From Lichenostomus cassidix (lineage: Eukaryota; Chordata; Aves; Passeriformes; Meliphagidae): 64,000 bases of DNA. A program made the translations under genes and the position numbers. The notes below the pieces were generated by a model that saw nothing but the letters and a program-made list of their open reading frames with translations, searched no databases and was not told the origin of the DNA. The stretch spans positions 2,975,698 through 3,039,697 of the forward strand of contig VLJF02000047.1 of assembly GCA_008360975.2 (NCBI GenBank). The letters run 5' to 3'. Each line of letters starts with the position of its first letter. Within the stretch, counting starts at the first letter, position 1. Of the stretch, positions 22,083 through 34,801 are shown piece by piece.

Positions 22083-22560
22083 GGAAGTGGACATGGAGGC
22101 CTGTGATGGAGACCTGGTTTTCCCGGGATCTGTACAAGTAAGTGACCTGGAAGTGGACTTGGAGGGCCTGTGATGGAGACCTGGTTTTTCCTGGGATCTG
22201 TACAAGGTAAGTGACCTGGAAGTGGACATGGAGGGCCTGTGATGGAGCCTGGTTTTCCTGGGATCTGTACAAAGTAAGTGACCTGGAAGTGGACATAGAG
22301 GGCCTGTGATGGAGACCTAGTTTTCTGGGATCTGTACAAAGTAAGTGATCTGAAAGTGGACATGGAGGGCCTGTGATGGAGACCTGGTTTTCCTGGGATC
22401 TGTACAAGGTAAGTGACCTGGAAGTGGACATGGAGGCCTGTGATGGGAGCCTGGTTTTCCTGGGATCTGTACAATGTAAGTGACCTGGAAGGACTTGGCG
22501 CCTGTGATGGAGACCTGGTTTTCACCAGGATCTGTACAATGAAGTGACCTGGAAATGGAC
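22083..22560 (-). repeat. Indel-rich stretch of monomers
   Basis: Roughly seven consecutive monomers carry many small deletions not seen elsewhere: CATGGAGGCCTG, GGTTTTCCCGGG, TACAAGTAAG, GATGGAGCCTGG, TAGTTTTCTGGG, GAAGGACTTGGCGCC and TACAATGAAGTG. Between the same landmarks (21456-22737 here, 39141-40435 in the partner block) this copy is 13 bp shorter without a whole monomer missing, which fits scattered single-base losses. This could be consensus error or true decay. Confidence 0.8.
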
Positions 22561-25500
22561 ATGGAGGGCCTGTGATGGAGACCTGGTTTTTCCTGGGATC
22601 TGTACAAAGTAAGTGACCTGGAAGTGGACATGGAGGGCCTGTGATGGAGACCTTGTTTTTCCTGCGATCTGTACAAGGTAAGTGACCTGGAAGTGGACAT
22701 AGAGCGCCGGTGATGGAGAGCTGGTTTTTCCTGGCATCTGTACAAGGTAAGTGACCTGGAAGTGGACTTGGAGCGTCTATGCTGGAGACCTGGATTGCCC
22801 CGCTGTCTGTAGAAAGTAAGTGGCGTGGAGGTGGACTTGGAGTGTCTATGCTGGCGACCTGGTTTTTCCTGGGATCTGTACAAGGTAAGTGACCTGGAAG
22901 TGGACATGGAGGGCCTGTGATGGAGACCTGGTTTTTCCTGGGATCTGTACAAAGTAAGTGACCTGGAAGTGGACTTGGAGGGCCTGTGATGGAGACCTGG
23001 TTTTTCCTGGGATCTGTACAAGGTAAGTGACCTGGAAGTGGACATGGAGGGCCTGTGATGGAGACCTGGTTTTTCCTGGGATCTGTACAAAGTAAGTGAC
23101 CTGGAAGTGGACTTGGAGGGCCTCTGATGGAGACCTGGTTTTTCCTGGGATCTGTACAAGGTAAGTGACCTGGAAGTGGACATGGAGGGCCTGTGATGGG
23201 GACCTGGTTTTTCCTGGGATCTGTACAACGTAAGTGACCTGGAAGTGGACATAGAGTGCCGGTGATGGAGACCTGGTTTTTCCTGGCATCTGTACAAGGT
23301 AAGTGGGGTGGACGTGGACTTAGAGCGTCTGTACTGGAGGCCTTGATGTGCCCATGCTGTGTAGAAATTAAGTGGCCTTGAGATAGACTTAGAGCGCCTG
23401 TGATGGAGACCTGGTTTTTCCTGGCATCCTTGCAACGTAAGTGACCTGGAAGTGGACTTTGAGGGCCTGTGATGGAGACCTGGTTTTTCCTGGGATGTGT
23501 AGCAAGTAAGTGACCTGGAAGTGGACTTGGAGGGCCTGTGATGGAGACCTGTTTTTTCCTGGGATCTGTACAAAGTAAGTGACCTGGAAGTGGACTTGGA
23601 AGGCCTGTGATGGAGACCTGTTTTTTCCTGGGATCTGTACAAGGTAAGTGACCTGGAAGTGGACTTGCAGCGCCTTTGATGGAGACCTGGTTTTTCCTGG
23701 GATCTGTACAAGGTAAGTGGGGTGGGTGTGGAGTTAGAGCGTCAGTGCTGGAGGCCTTGATTTGCCCATCCTGTGTAGAAAGTAAGTGGCCTCGAGATGG
23801 ACTTAGAGCGCCTGTGATGGCGACCTGGTTTTTCCTGGGATCTGTAGAAAGTAAGTGACCTGGAAGTGGACTTGGAGGGCCTGTGATGGAGACCTGTTTT
23901 TTCCTGGGATCTGTACAAAGTCAGTGACCTGGAAGTGGACTTGGAGGGTCTATGCTGGAGACCTGGATTGCCCCGCAGTCTGTAGAAAGTAAGTGGCGTG
24001 GAGGTGGACTTGGAGGGCTTGTGATGGAGACCTGGTTTTTCCTGGGATCTGTACAAAGTAAGTGACCTGGAAGTGGACATGGAGGGCCTGTGATGGAGAC
24101 CTGGTTTTTCCTGGGATCTGTACAAAGTAAATGATGTGGAGTGGACTTGGAGGGCCTGTGATGGGGACCTGGTTTTTCCTGGGATCTGTACAAAGTAAGT
24201 GATGTGGAGTGGACTTGGAGGGCCTGTGATGGGGACCTGTTTTTTCCTGGGATCTGTACAAAGTAAGTGAGCTGGAAGTGGCCATAGAGCGCCTGTGATG
24301 GAGACCTGGTTTTTCCTGAGATCTGTACAAAGTAAATGATGTGGAGTGGACTTGGAGGGCCTGTGATGGAGACCTGGTTTTTCCTGGGATCTGTACAAGG
24401 TAAGTGACCTGGAAGTGGACATGGAGGGCCTGTGATGGAGACCTGGTTTTTCCTGGGATCTGTACAAGGTATGTGGCGTGGAGGTTGACATGGAGGGCCT
24501 GTGATGGAGACCTGGTTTTTCCTGGGATCTGTACAAAGTCAGTGATGTGGAGTGGACTTGGAGCGTCTATGCTGGAGACCTGGATTGCCCCGCTGTCTGT
24601 AGAAAGTAAGTGGCGTGGAGGTGGACTTGGAGGGCCTGTGATGGAGACCTGGTTTTTCCTGGGATCTGTACAAGGTAAGTGACCTGGAAGTGGACATGGA
24701 GGGCCTGTGATGGAGACCTGGTTTTTCCTGGTATCTGTACAAAGTAAGTGAGCTGGAAGTGGCCATAGTGCGCCTGTGATGGAGACCTGGTTTTTCCTGG
24801 GATCTGTACAAAGTAAATGATGTGGAGTGGACTTGGAGGGCCTGTGATGGGGACCTGTTTTTTCCTGGGATCTGTACAAAGTAAGTGACCTGGAAGTGGA
24901 CTTGGAGGGCCTGTGATGGAGACCTGGTTTTTCCTGGGATCTGTACAAGGTAAGTGACCTGGAAGTGGACTGAGGGCCTGTGATGGAGACCTGGTTTTTC
25001 CTGGGATCTGTACAAGGTAAGTGACCTGGAAGTGGACATGGAGGGCCTGTGATGGAGACCTGGTTTTTCCTGGGATCTGTACAAAGTAAGTGACCTGGAA
25101 AAGGACATAGAGCGCCTGTGATGGAGACCTAGTTTTTCCTGGGATCTGTACAAAGTAAGTGGCCTGGAAGTGGACTTGGAGCGTCTATGCTGGAGACCTG
25201 GATTGCCCCGCAGTCTGTAGAAAGTAAGTGGCGTGGAGGTGGACTTGGAGTGTCTATGCTGGCGACCTGGTTTTTCCTGGGATCTGTACAAGGTAAGTGA
25301 CCTGGAAGTGGACATGGAGGGCCTGTGATGGAGACCTGGTTTTTCCTGGGATCTGTACAAAGTAAGTGACCTGGAAATGGACTTGGAGGGCCTGTGATGG
25401 AGACCTGGTTTTTCCTGGGATCTGTACAAGGTAAGTGACCTGGAAGTGGACATGGAGGGCCTGTGATGGAGACCTGGTTTTTCCTGGGATCTGTACAAAG

Positions 25501-28500
25501 TAAGTGACCTGGAAGTGGACATGGAGGGCCTGTGATGGAGACCTGGTTTTTCCTGGGATCTGTACAAAGTAAGTGACCTGGAAGTGGACATAGAGCGCCG
25601 GTGATGGAGACCTGGTTTTTCCTAGCATCTGTACAAGGTAAGTGACCTGGAAGTGGCCATAGAGCGCCTGTGATGGAGACCTGGTTTTTCCTGGGATCTG
25701 TACAAGGTAAGTGGCGTGGAGGTGGACATGGAGGGCCTGTGATGGAGACCTGTTTTTTCCTGGGATCTGTACAAAGTCAGTGATGTGGAGTGGACTTGGA
25801 CTGTCTATGCTGGAGACCTGGATTGCCCCACAGTTTGTAGAAAGTAAGTGGCGTGGAGGTGGACTTGGAGCGTCTATGCTGGAGACCTGGTTTTTCCTGG
25901 GATCTGTACAAGGTAAGTGACCTGGAAGTGGACATGGAGGGCCTGTGATGGAGACCTGGTTTTTCCTGGGATCTGTACAAGGTAAGTGACCTGGAAGTGG
26001 ACATGGAGGGCCTGTGATGGAGACCTGGTTTTTCCTGGGATCTGTACAAGGTAAGTGACCTGGAAGTGGACATGGAGGGCCTGTGATGGAGACCTGGTTT
26101 TTCCTGGGATCTGTACAAAGTAAGTGACCTGGAAGTGGACTTGGAGGGCCTGTGATGGAGACCTGGATTGCCCCGTGGTCTGTAGAAAGTAAGTGGCGTG
26201 GAGGTGGACATGGAGGGCCTGTGATGGAGACCTGTTTTTTCCTGGGATCAGTACAAAGGAAGTGACCTGGAAGTGGCCATAGAGTGCCTATGATGGAAAC
26301 CTGTTTTTTCCTGGGATCTGTACAAAGTAAGTGACCTGGAAGTGGACATAGAGTGCCGGTGATGGAGACCTGGTTTTTCCTGGCATCTGTACAAGGTAAG
26401 TGGGGTGGACGTGGACTTAGAGCGTCTGTGCTGGAGGCCATGATGTTCACATGCTGTGTAGAAAGTAAGTGGCCTTGAGATGGACTTAGAGCGCCTGTGA
26501 TGGAGACCTGGTTTTTCCTGGGATCTGTACAAAGTAAGTGACCTGGAAGTGGACTTGGAGGGCCTGTGATGGAGACCTGGTTTTCCTGGGATCTGTACAA
26601 GGTATGTGGCGTGGAGGTGGACATGGAGGGCCTGTGATGGAGACCTGGTTTTTCCTGGGATCTGTACAAAGTCAGTGATGTGGAGTGGACTTGGAGCGTC
26701 TATGCTGGAGACCTGGATTGCCCCGCTGTCTGTAGAAAGTAAGTGGCGTGGAGGTGGACTTGGAGGGCCTGTGATGGAGACCTGGTTTTTCCTGGGATCT
26801 GTACAAGGTAAGTGACCTGGAAGTGGACATGGAGGGCCTGTGATGGAGACCTGGTTTTTCCTGGTATCTGTACAAAGTAAGTGAGCTGGAAGTGGCCATA
26901 GAGCGCCTGTGATGGAGACCTGGTTTTTCCTGGGATCTGTACAAAGTAAATGATGTGGAGTGGACTTGGAGGGCCTGTGATGGGAACCTGTTTTTTCCTG
27001 GGATCTGAACAAAGTAAGTTATGTGGAGTGGACTTGGAGGGCCTGTGATGGGGACCTGTTTTTTCCTGGGATCTGTACAAAGTAAGTGACCTGGAAGTGG
27101 ACTTGGAGGGCCTGTGATGGAGACCTGGTTTTTCCTGGGATCTGTACAAAGTAAATGACCTGGAAGTGGACATGGAGGGCCTGTGATGGAGACCTGGTTT
27201 TTCCTGGGATCTGTACAAAGTAAGTGACCTGGAAAAGGACATAGAGCGCCTGTGATGGAGACCTAGTTTTTCCGGGGATCTGTACAAAGTCAGTGGCCTG
27301 GAAGTGGACTTGGAGCGTCTATGCTGGAGACCTGGATTGCCCCGCGGTCTGTAGAAAGTAAGTGGCGTGGAGGTGGACTTGGAGTGTCTATGCTGGCGAC
27401 CTGGTTTTTCCTGGGATCTGTACAAGGTAAGTGACCTGGAAGTGGACATGGAGGGCCTGTGATGGAGACCTGGTTTTTCCTGGGATCTGTACAAAGTAAG
27501 TGACCTGGAAGTGGACTTGGAGGGCCTGTGATGGAGACCTGTTTTTTCCTGGGATCTGTACAAGGTAAGTGACCTGGAAGTGGACATGGAGGGCCTGTGA
27601 TGGAGACCTGGTTTTTCCTGGGATCTGTACAAGGTAAGTGACCTGGAAGTGGACTTGGAGGGCCTGTGATGGAGACCTGGTTTTTCCTGGGATCTGTACA
27701 AAGTAAGTGACCTGGAAGTGGACATAGAGCGCCTGTGATGGAGACCTGGTTTTTCCTAGCATCTGTACAAGGTAAGTGACCTGGAAGTGGCCATAGAGCG
27801 CCTGTAATGGAGACCTGGATTGCACCGCGGTCTGTAGAAAGTAAGTGGCGTGGAGGTGGACTTGGAGTGTCTATGCTGGAGACCTGGTTTTTCCTGGGAT
27901 CTGTACAAGGTAAGTGACCTGGAAATGGACATGGAGGGCCTGTGATGGAGACCTGGTTTTTCCTGGGATCTGTACAAAGTAAGTGACCTGGAAGTGGACT
28001 TGGAGGGCCTGTGATGGAGACCTGGTTTTTCCTGGGATCTGTACAAGGTAAGTGACCTGGAAGTGGACATGGAGGGCCTGTGATGGAGACCTGGTTTTTC
28101 CTGGGATCTGTACAAGGTAAGTGACCTGGAAGTGGACATGGAGGGCCTGTGATGGAGACCTGGTTTTTCCTGGGATCTGTACAAGGTAAGTGGCGTGGAG
28201 GTGGACATGGAGGGCCTGTGATGGAGACCTGTTTTTTCCTGGGATCTGTACAAATTCAGTGATGTGGAGTGGACTTGGAGTGTCTATGCTGGAGACCTGG
28301 ATTGCCCCACAGTCTGTAGAAAGTAAGTGGCGTGGAGGTGGACTTGGAGCGTCTATGCTGGAGACCTGGTTTTTCCTGGGATCTGTACAAGGTAAGTGAC
28401 CTGGAAGTGGACATGGAGGGCCTGTGATGGAGACCTCGTTTTTCCTGGGATCTGTACAAGGTAAGTGACCTGGAAGTGGACATGGAGGGCCTGTGATGGA

Positions 28501-29404
28501 GACCTGGTTTTTCCTGGGATCTGTACAAGGTAAGTGACCTGGAAGTGGACATGGAGGGCCTGTGATGGAGACCTGGTTTTTCCTGGGATCTGTACAAGGT
28601 AAGTGACCTGGAAGTGGACATGGAGGGCCTGTGATGGAGACCTGGTTTTTCCTGGGATCTGTAGAAAGTAAGTGACCTGGAAGTGGACTTGGAGGGCCTG
28701 TGATGGAGACCTGGTTTTTCCTGGGATCTGTACAAAGTAAGTGACCTGGAAGTGGACATAGAATGCCGGTGATGGAGACCTGGTTTTTCCTGGCATCTGT
28801 ACAAGGTAAGTGGGGTGGACGTGGACTTAGAGCGTCTGTACTGGAGGCCTTGATGTGCCCATGCTGTGTAGAAAGTAAGTGGCCTTGAGATGAACTTAGA
28901 GCGCCTGTGATGGAGACCTGGTTTTTCCTGGGATCTTTGCAACGTAAGTGACCTGGAAGTGGACTTTGAGGGCCTGTGATGGAGACCTGGTTTTTCCTGG
29001 GATCTGTACAAAGTAAGTGACCTGGAAGTGGACTTGGAGGGCCTGTGATGGAGACCTGTTTTTTCCTGGGATCTGTACAAGGTAAGTGACCTGGAAGTGG
29101 ACATGGAGGGCCTGTGATGGAGACCTGGTTTTTCCTGGGATCTGTACAAGGTAAGTGACCTGGAAGTGGACATGGAGGGCCTGTGATGGAGACCTGGTTT
29201 TTCCTGGGATCTGTACAAGGTAAGTGACCTGGAAGTGGACATGGAGTGCCTGTGATGGAGACCTGGTTTTTCCTGGGATCTGTACAAGGTAAGTGGGGTG
29301 GGTGTGGACTTAGAGCGTCAGTGCTGGAGGCCTTGATGTGCCCATGCTGTGTAGAAAGTAAGTGGCCTCGAGATGGACTTAGAGCGCCTGTGATGGGGAC
29401 CTGG

Positions 29405-29432
29405 TTTTTCCTACAGTCTGTAGAAAGTAAGT
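29405..29432 (+). repeat. Variant unit with juxtaposed splice-acceptor-like and donor-like motifs
   Basis: This B/A hybrid reads TTTTTCCTACAG then TCTGTAGAAA then GTAAGT on the plus strand. That is a polypyrimidine-AG followed 10 nt later by a donor consensus. Equivalent units are at about 34786, 47107 and 56197, and one inverted at about 10508-10540. Nothing shows that they are used in splicing. Confidence 0.5.
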
Positions 29433-32400
29433 GACCTGGAAGTGGACTTGGAGGGCCTGTGATGGAGACCTGTTTTTTCCTGGGATCTGTACAAAGTCAG
29501 TGATGTGGAGTGGACTTGGAGGGTCTATGCTGGAGACCTGGATTGCCCCGCAGTCTGTAGAAAGTAAGTGGCGTGGAGGTGGACTTGGAGGGCCTGTGAT
29601 GGAGACCTGGTTTTTCCTGGGATCTGTACAAGGTAAGTGACCTGGAAGTGGACTTGGAGGGCCTGTGATGGAGACCTGGTTTTTCCTGGGATCTGTACAA
29701 GGTAAGTGACCTGGAAGTGGACTTGGAGGGCCTGTGATGGAGACCTGGTTTTTCCTGGGATCTGTACAAAGTAAGTGACCTGGAAGTGGACATAGAGTGC
29801 CGGTGATGGAGACCTAGTTTTTCCTGGGATCTGTACAAAGTAAGTGACCTGGAAGTGGACTTGGAGCGTCTATGCTGGAGACCTGGATTGCCCCGCTGTC
29901 TGTAGAAAGTAAGTGGCGTGGAGGTGGACTTGGAGTGTCTATGCTGGCGACCTGGTTTTTCCTGGGATCTGTACAAAGTAAGTGACCTGGAAGTGGACAT
30001 GGAGGGCCTGTGATGGAGACCTGGTTTTTCCTGGGATCTGTACAAAGTAAGTGACCTGGAAGTGGACTTGGAGGGCCTGTGATGGAGACCTGTTTTTTCC
30101 TGGGATCTGTACAAAGTAAGTGACCTGGAGTGGACTTGGAGGGCCTGTGATGGAGACCTGGTTTTTCCTGGGATCTGTACAAAGTAAGTGACCTGGAAGT
30201 GGACTTGGAGGGCCTGTGATGGAGACCTGGTTTTTCCTGGGATCTGTACAAAGTAAGTGACCTGGAAGTGGACTTGGAGGGCCTGTGATGGAGACCTGGT
30301 TTTTCCTGGGATCTGTACAAAGTAAGTGACCTGGAAGTGGACATAGAGTGCCGGTGATGGAGACCTGGTTTTTCCTGGCATCTGTACAAGGTAAGTGGGG
30401 TGGACGTGGACTTAGAGCGTCTGTGCTGGAGGCCTTGATGTGCCCATGCTGTGTAGAAAGTAAGTGGCCTTGAGATGGACTTAGAGCGCCTGTGATGGAG
30501 ACCTGGTTTTTCCTGGGATCTTTGCAACGTAAGTGACCTGGAAGTGGATATGGAGGGCCTGTGATGGAGACCTGTTTTTTCCTGGGATCTGTACAAAGTA
30601 TGTGATCTGGAAGTGGACTTGGAGGGCCTGTGATGGAGACCTGTTTTTCATGGGATCTGTAGAAAGTAAGTGACCTGGAAGTGGACTTGGAGGGCCTGTG
30701 ATGGAGACCTGTTTTTCCTGGGATCTGTACAAAGTAAGTGACCTGGAAGTGGACTTGGAGGGCCTGTGTTGGAGTCCTGGATTATCCTGGGATCTGTACA
30801 AATTAAGTGACCTGGAAGTGGACATAGAGCGCCTGTGATGGAGACCTGGTTTTTCCTGGGATCTGTACAAAGTAAGTGACCTGGAAGTGGACTTGGAGGG
30901 CCTGTGATGGAGACCTGGTTTTTCCTGGGATCTGTACAAAGTAAGTGACCTGGAAAAGGACATAGAGCGCCTGTGATGGAGACCTAGTTTTTCCTGGGAT
31001 CTGTACAAAGTAAGTGACCTGGAAGTGGACTTTGAGCGTCTATGCTGGAGACCTGGATTGCCCCGCGGTCTGTAGAAATTAAGTGGCGTGGAGGTGGACT
31101 TGGAGTGTCTATGCTGGCGACCTGGTTTTTCCTGGGATCTGTACAAGGTAAGTGGCGTGGAGGTGGACATGGAGGGCCTGTGATGGAGACCTGTTTTTTC
31201 CTGGGATCTGTACAAAGTCAGTGATGTGGAGTGGACTTGGAGGGCCTGTGATGGAGACCTGGATTGCCCCGCAGTCTGTAGAAAGTAAGTGACCTGGAAG
31301 TGGACTTGGAGGGCTTGTGATGGAGACCTGGTTTTTCCTGGGATCTGTACAAGGTAAGTGACCTGGAAGTGGCCATAGAGTGCCTGTGATGGAGACCTGG
31401 TTTTTCCTGGGATCTGTACAAAGTAAGTGACCTGGAGGTGGACTTGGAGCGTCTATGCTGGAGACCTGGATTGCCCCGCTGTCTGTAGAAAGTAAGTGGC
31501 GTGGAGGTGGACTTGGAGGGCCTGTGATGGAGACCTGGTTTTTCCTGGGATCTGTACAAGGTAAGTGACCTGGAAGTGGACATGGAGGGCCTGTGATGGA
31601 GACCTGGTTTTTCCTGGGATCTGTACAAAGTAAGTGACCTGGAAGTGGACTTGGAGGGCCTGTGATGGAGACCTGGTTTTTCCTGGGATCTGTACAAGGT
31701 AAGTGACCTGGAGGTGGACATGGAGGGCCTGTGATGGAGACCTGGTTTTTCCTGGGATCTGTACAAGGTATGTGACCTGGAAGTGGACATGGAGGGTCTG
31801 TGATGGAGACCTGGTTTTTCCTGGGATCTGTACAAGGTAAGTGACCTGGAAGTGGACATGGAGGGCCTGTGATGGAGACCTGGTTTTTCCTGGGATCTGT
31901 ACAAGGTAAGTTGCGTGGAGGTGGACATGGAGGGCCTGTGATGGAGACCTGTTTTTTCCTGGGATCTGTACAAAGTCAGTGATGTGGAGTGGACTTGGAG
32001 GGTCTATGCTGGAGACCTGGATTGCCCCGCAGTCTGTAGAAAGTAAGTGGCGTGGAGGTGGACTTGGAGCGTCTATGCTGGAGACCTGGTTTTTCCTGGG
32101 ATCTGTACAAGGTAAGTGACCTGGAAGTGGACATGGAGGGCCTGTGATGGAGACCTGGTTTTTCCTGGGATCTGTACAAGGTAAGTGACCTGGAAGTGGA
32201 CATGGAGGGCCTGTGATGGAGACCTGGTTTTTCCTGGGATCTGTACAAGGTCTGTGATCTGAAAGTGGACATGGAGGGCCTGTGATGGAGACCTGGTTTT
32301 TCCTGGGATCTGTACAAGGTAAGTGACCTGGAAGTGGACATGGAGGGCCTGTGATGGAGACCTGGGTTTTCCTGGGATCTGTACAAAGTAAGTGACCTGG

Positions 32401-34801
32401 AAAAGGACATAGAGCGCCTGTGATGGAGACCTGGTTTTTCCTGGGATCTGTACAAAGTAAGTGACCTGGAAAAGGACATGGAGGGCCTGTGATGGAGACC
32501 TTGTTTTTCCTGCGATCTGTACAAGGTAAGTGACCTGGAAGTGGACATAGAGCGCCTGTGATGGAGACCTAGTTTTTCCGGGGATCTGTACAAAGTAAGT
32601 GGCCTGGAAGTGGACTTGGAGCGTCTATGCTGGAGACCTGGATTGCCCCGCGGTCTGTAGAAAGTAAGTGGCGTGGAGGTGGACTTGGAGTGTCTATGCT
32701 GGCGACCTGGTTTTTCCTGGGATCTGTACAAGGTAAGTGACCTGGAAGTGGACATGGAGGGCCTGTGATGGAGACCTGGTTTTTCCTGGGATCTGTACAA
32801 AGTAAGTGACCTGGAAATGGACTTGGAGGGCCTGTGATGGAGACCTGGTTTTTCCTGGGATCTGTACAAGGTAAGTGACCTGGAAGTGGACATGGAGGGC
32901 CTGTGATGGAGACCTGGTTTTTCCTGGGATCTGTACAAGGTAAGTGACCTGGAAGTGGACATGGAGGGCCTGTGATGGAGACCTGGTTTTTCCTGGGATC
33001 TGTACAAAGTAAGTGACCTGGAAGTGGACATAGCCGGTGATGGAGACCTGGTTTTTCCTAGCATCTGTACAAGGTAAGTGACCTGGAAGTGGCCATAGAG
33101 CGCCTGTGATGGAGACCTGGATTGCACCGCGGTCTGTAGAAAGTAAGTGGCGTGGAGGTGGACTTGGAGTGTCTATGCTGGAGACCTGGTTTTTCCTGGG
33201 ATCTGTACAAGGTAAGTGACCTGGAAATGGACATGGAGGGCCTGTGATGGAGACCTGGTTTTTCCTGGGATCTGTACAAAGTAAGTGACCTGGAAGTGGA
33301 CTTGGAGGGCCTGTGATGGAGACCTGGTTTTTCCTGGGATCTGTACAAGGTAAGTGACCTGGAAGTGGACATGGAGGGCCTGTGATGGAGACCTGGTTTT
33401 TCCTGGGATCTGTACAAGGTAAGTGACCTGGAAGTGGACATGGAGGGCCTGTGATGGAGACCTGGTTTTTCCTGGGATCTGTACAAGGTAAGTGGCGTGG
33501 AGGTGGACATGGAGGGCCTGTGATGGAGACCTGTTTTTTCCTGGGATCTGTACAAATTCAGTGATGTGGAGTGGACTTGGAGTGTCTATGCTGGAGACCT
33601 GGATTGCCCCACAGTCTGTAGAAAGTAAGTGGCGTGGAGGTGGACTTGGAGCGTCTATGCTGGAGACCTGGTTTTTCCTGGGATCTGTACAAGGTAAGTG
33701 ACCTGGAAGTGGACATGGAGGGCCTGTGATGGAGACCTCGTTTTTCCTGGGATCTGTACAAGGTAAGTGACCTGGAAGTGGACATGGAGGGCCTGTGATG
33801 GAGACCTGGTTTTTCCTGGGATCTGTACAAGGTAAGTGACCTGGAAGTGGACTTGGAGGGCCTGTGATGGAGACCTCGTTTTTCCTGGGATCTGTACAAG
33901 GTAAGTGACCTGGAAGTGGACATGGAGGGCCTGTGATGGAGACCTGGTTTTTCCTGGGATCTGTAGAAAGTAAGTGACCTGGAAGTGGACTTGGAGGGCC
34001 TGTGATGGAGACCTGGTTTTTCCTGGGATCTGTACAAAGTAAGTGACCTGGAAGTGGACATAGAATGCCGGTGATGGAGACCTGGTTTTTCCTGGCATCT
34101 GTACAAGGTAAGTGGGGTGGACGTGGACTTAGAGCGTCTGTACTGGAGGCCTTGATGTGCCCATGCTGTGTAGAAAGTAAGTGGCCTTGAGATGAACTTA
34201 GAGCGCCTGTGATGGAGACCTGGTTTTTCCTGGGATCTTTGCAACGTAAGTGACCTGGAAGTGGACTTTGAGGGCCTGTGATGGAGACCTGGTTTTTCCT
34301 GGGATGTGTAGCAAGTAAGTGACCTGGAAGTGGACTTGGAGGGCCTGTGATGGAGACCTGTTTTTTCCTGGGATCTGTACAAAGTAAGTGACCTGGAAGT
34401 GGACTTGGAGGGCCTGTGATGGAGACCTGTTTTTTCCTGGGATCTGTACATTGTAAGTGACCTGGAAGTGGACATAGAGCGCCTGTGATGGAGACCTGGT
34501 TTTTCCTGGGATCTGTACAAAGTAAGTGACCTGGAAGTGGACTTGGAGGGCCTGTGATGGGGACCTGGTTTTTCCTGGGATCTGTACAAAGTAAGTGACC
34601 TGGAAGTGGACTTGCAGCGCCTGTGATGGAGACCTGTTTTTTCCTGGGATCTGTACAAGGTAAGTGGGGTGGGTGTGGACTTAGAGCGTCAGTGCTGGAG
34701 GCCTTGATGTGCCCATGCTGTGTAGAAAGTAAGTGGCCTCGAGATGGACTTAGAGCGCCTGTGATGGGGACCTGGTTTTTCCTACAGTCTGTAGAAAGTA
34801 A

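Larger units (their letters stand above)
19932..33080 (-). repeat. ~13-kb duplicated satellite block, copy A
   Basis: Landmarks align in order with 37617-50990 at an offset drifting from 17,684 to about 17,908 bp: CCTGAGATCTG at 19991 and 37675; the TGATGTTCAC C-unit at 26441 and 44141; CCTACAGTCTG at 29411 and 47111; and the CCTTGTTTTTCCTGCG unit at 32499 and 50338. Steps of 69 in the offset are whole-monomer gains. The copy starts at the gap edge, so its true left end may lie beyond it. The right end is approximate. Confidence 0.82.
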
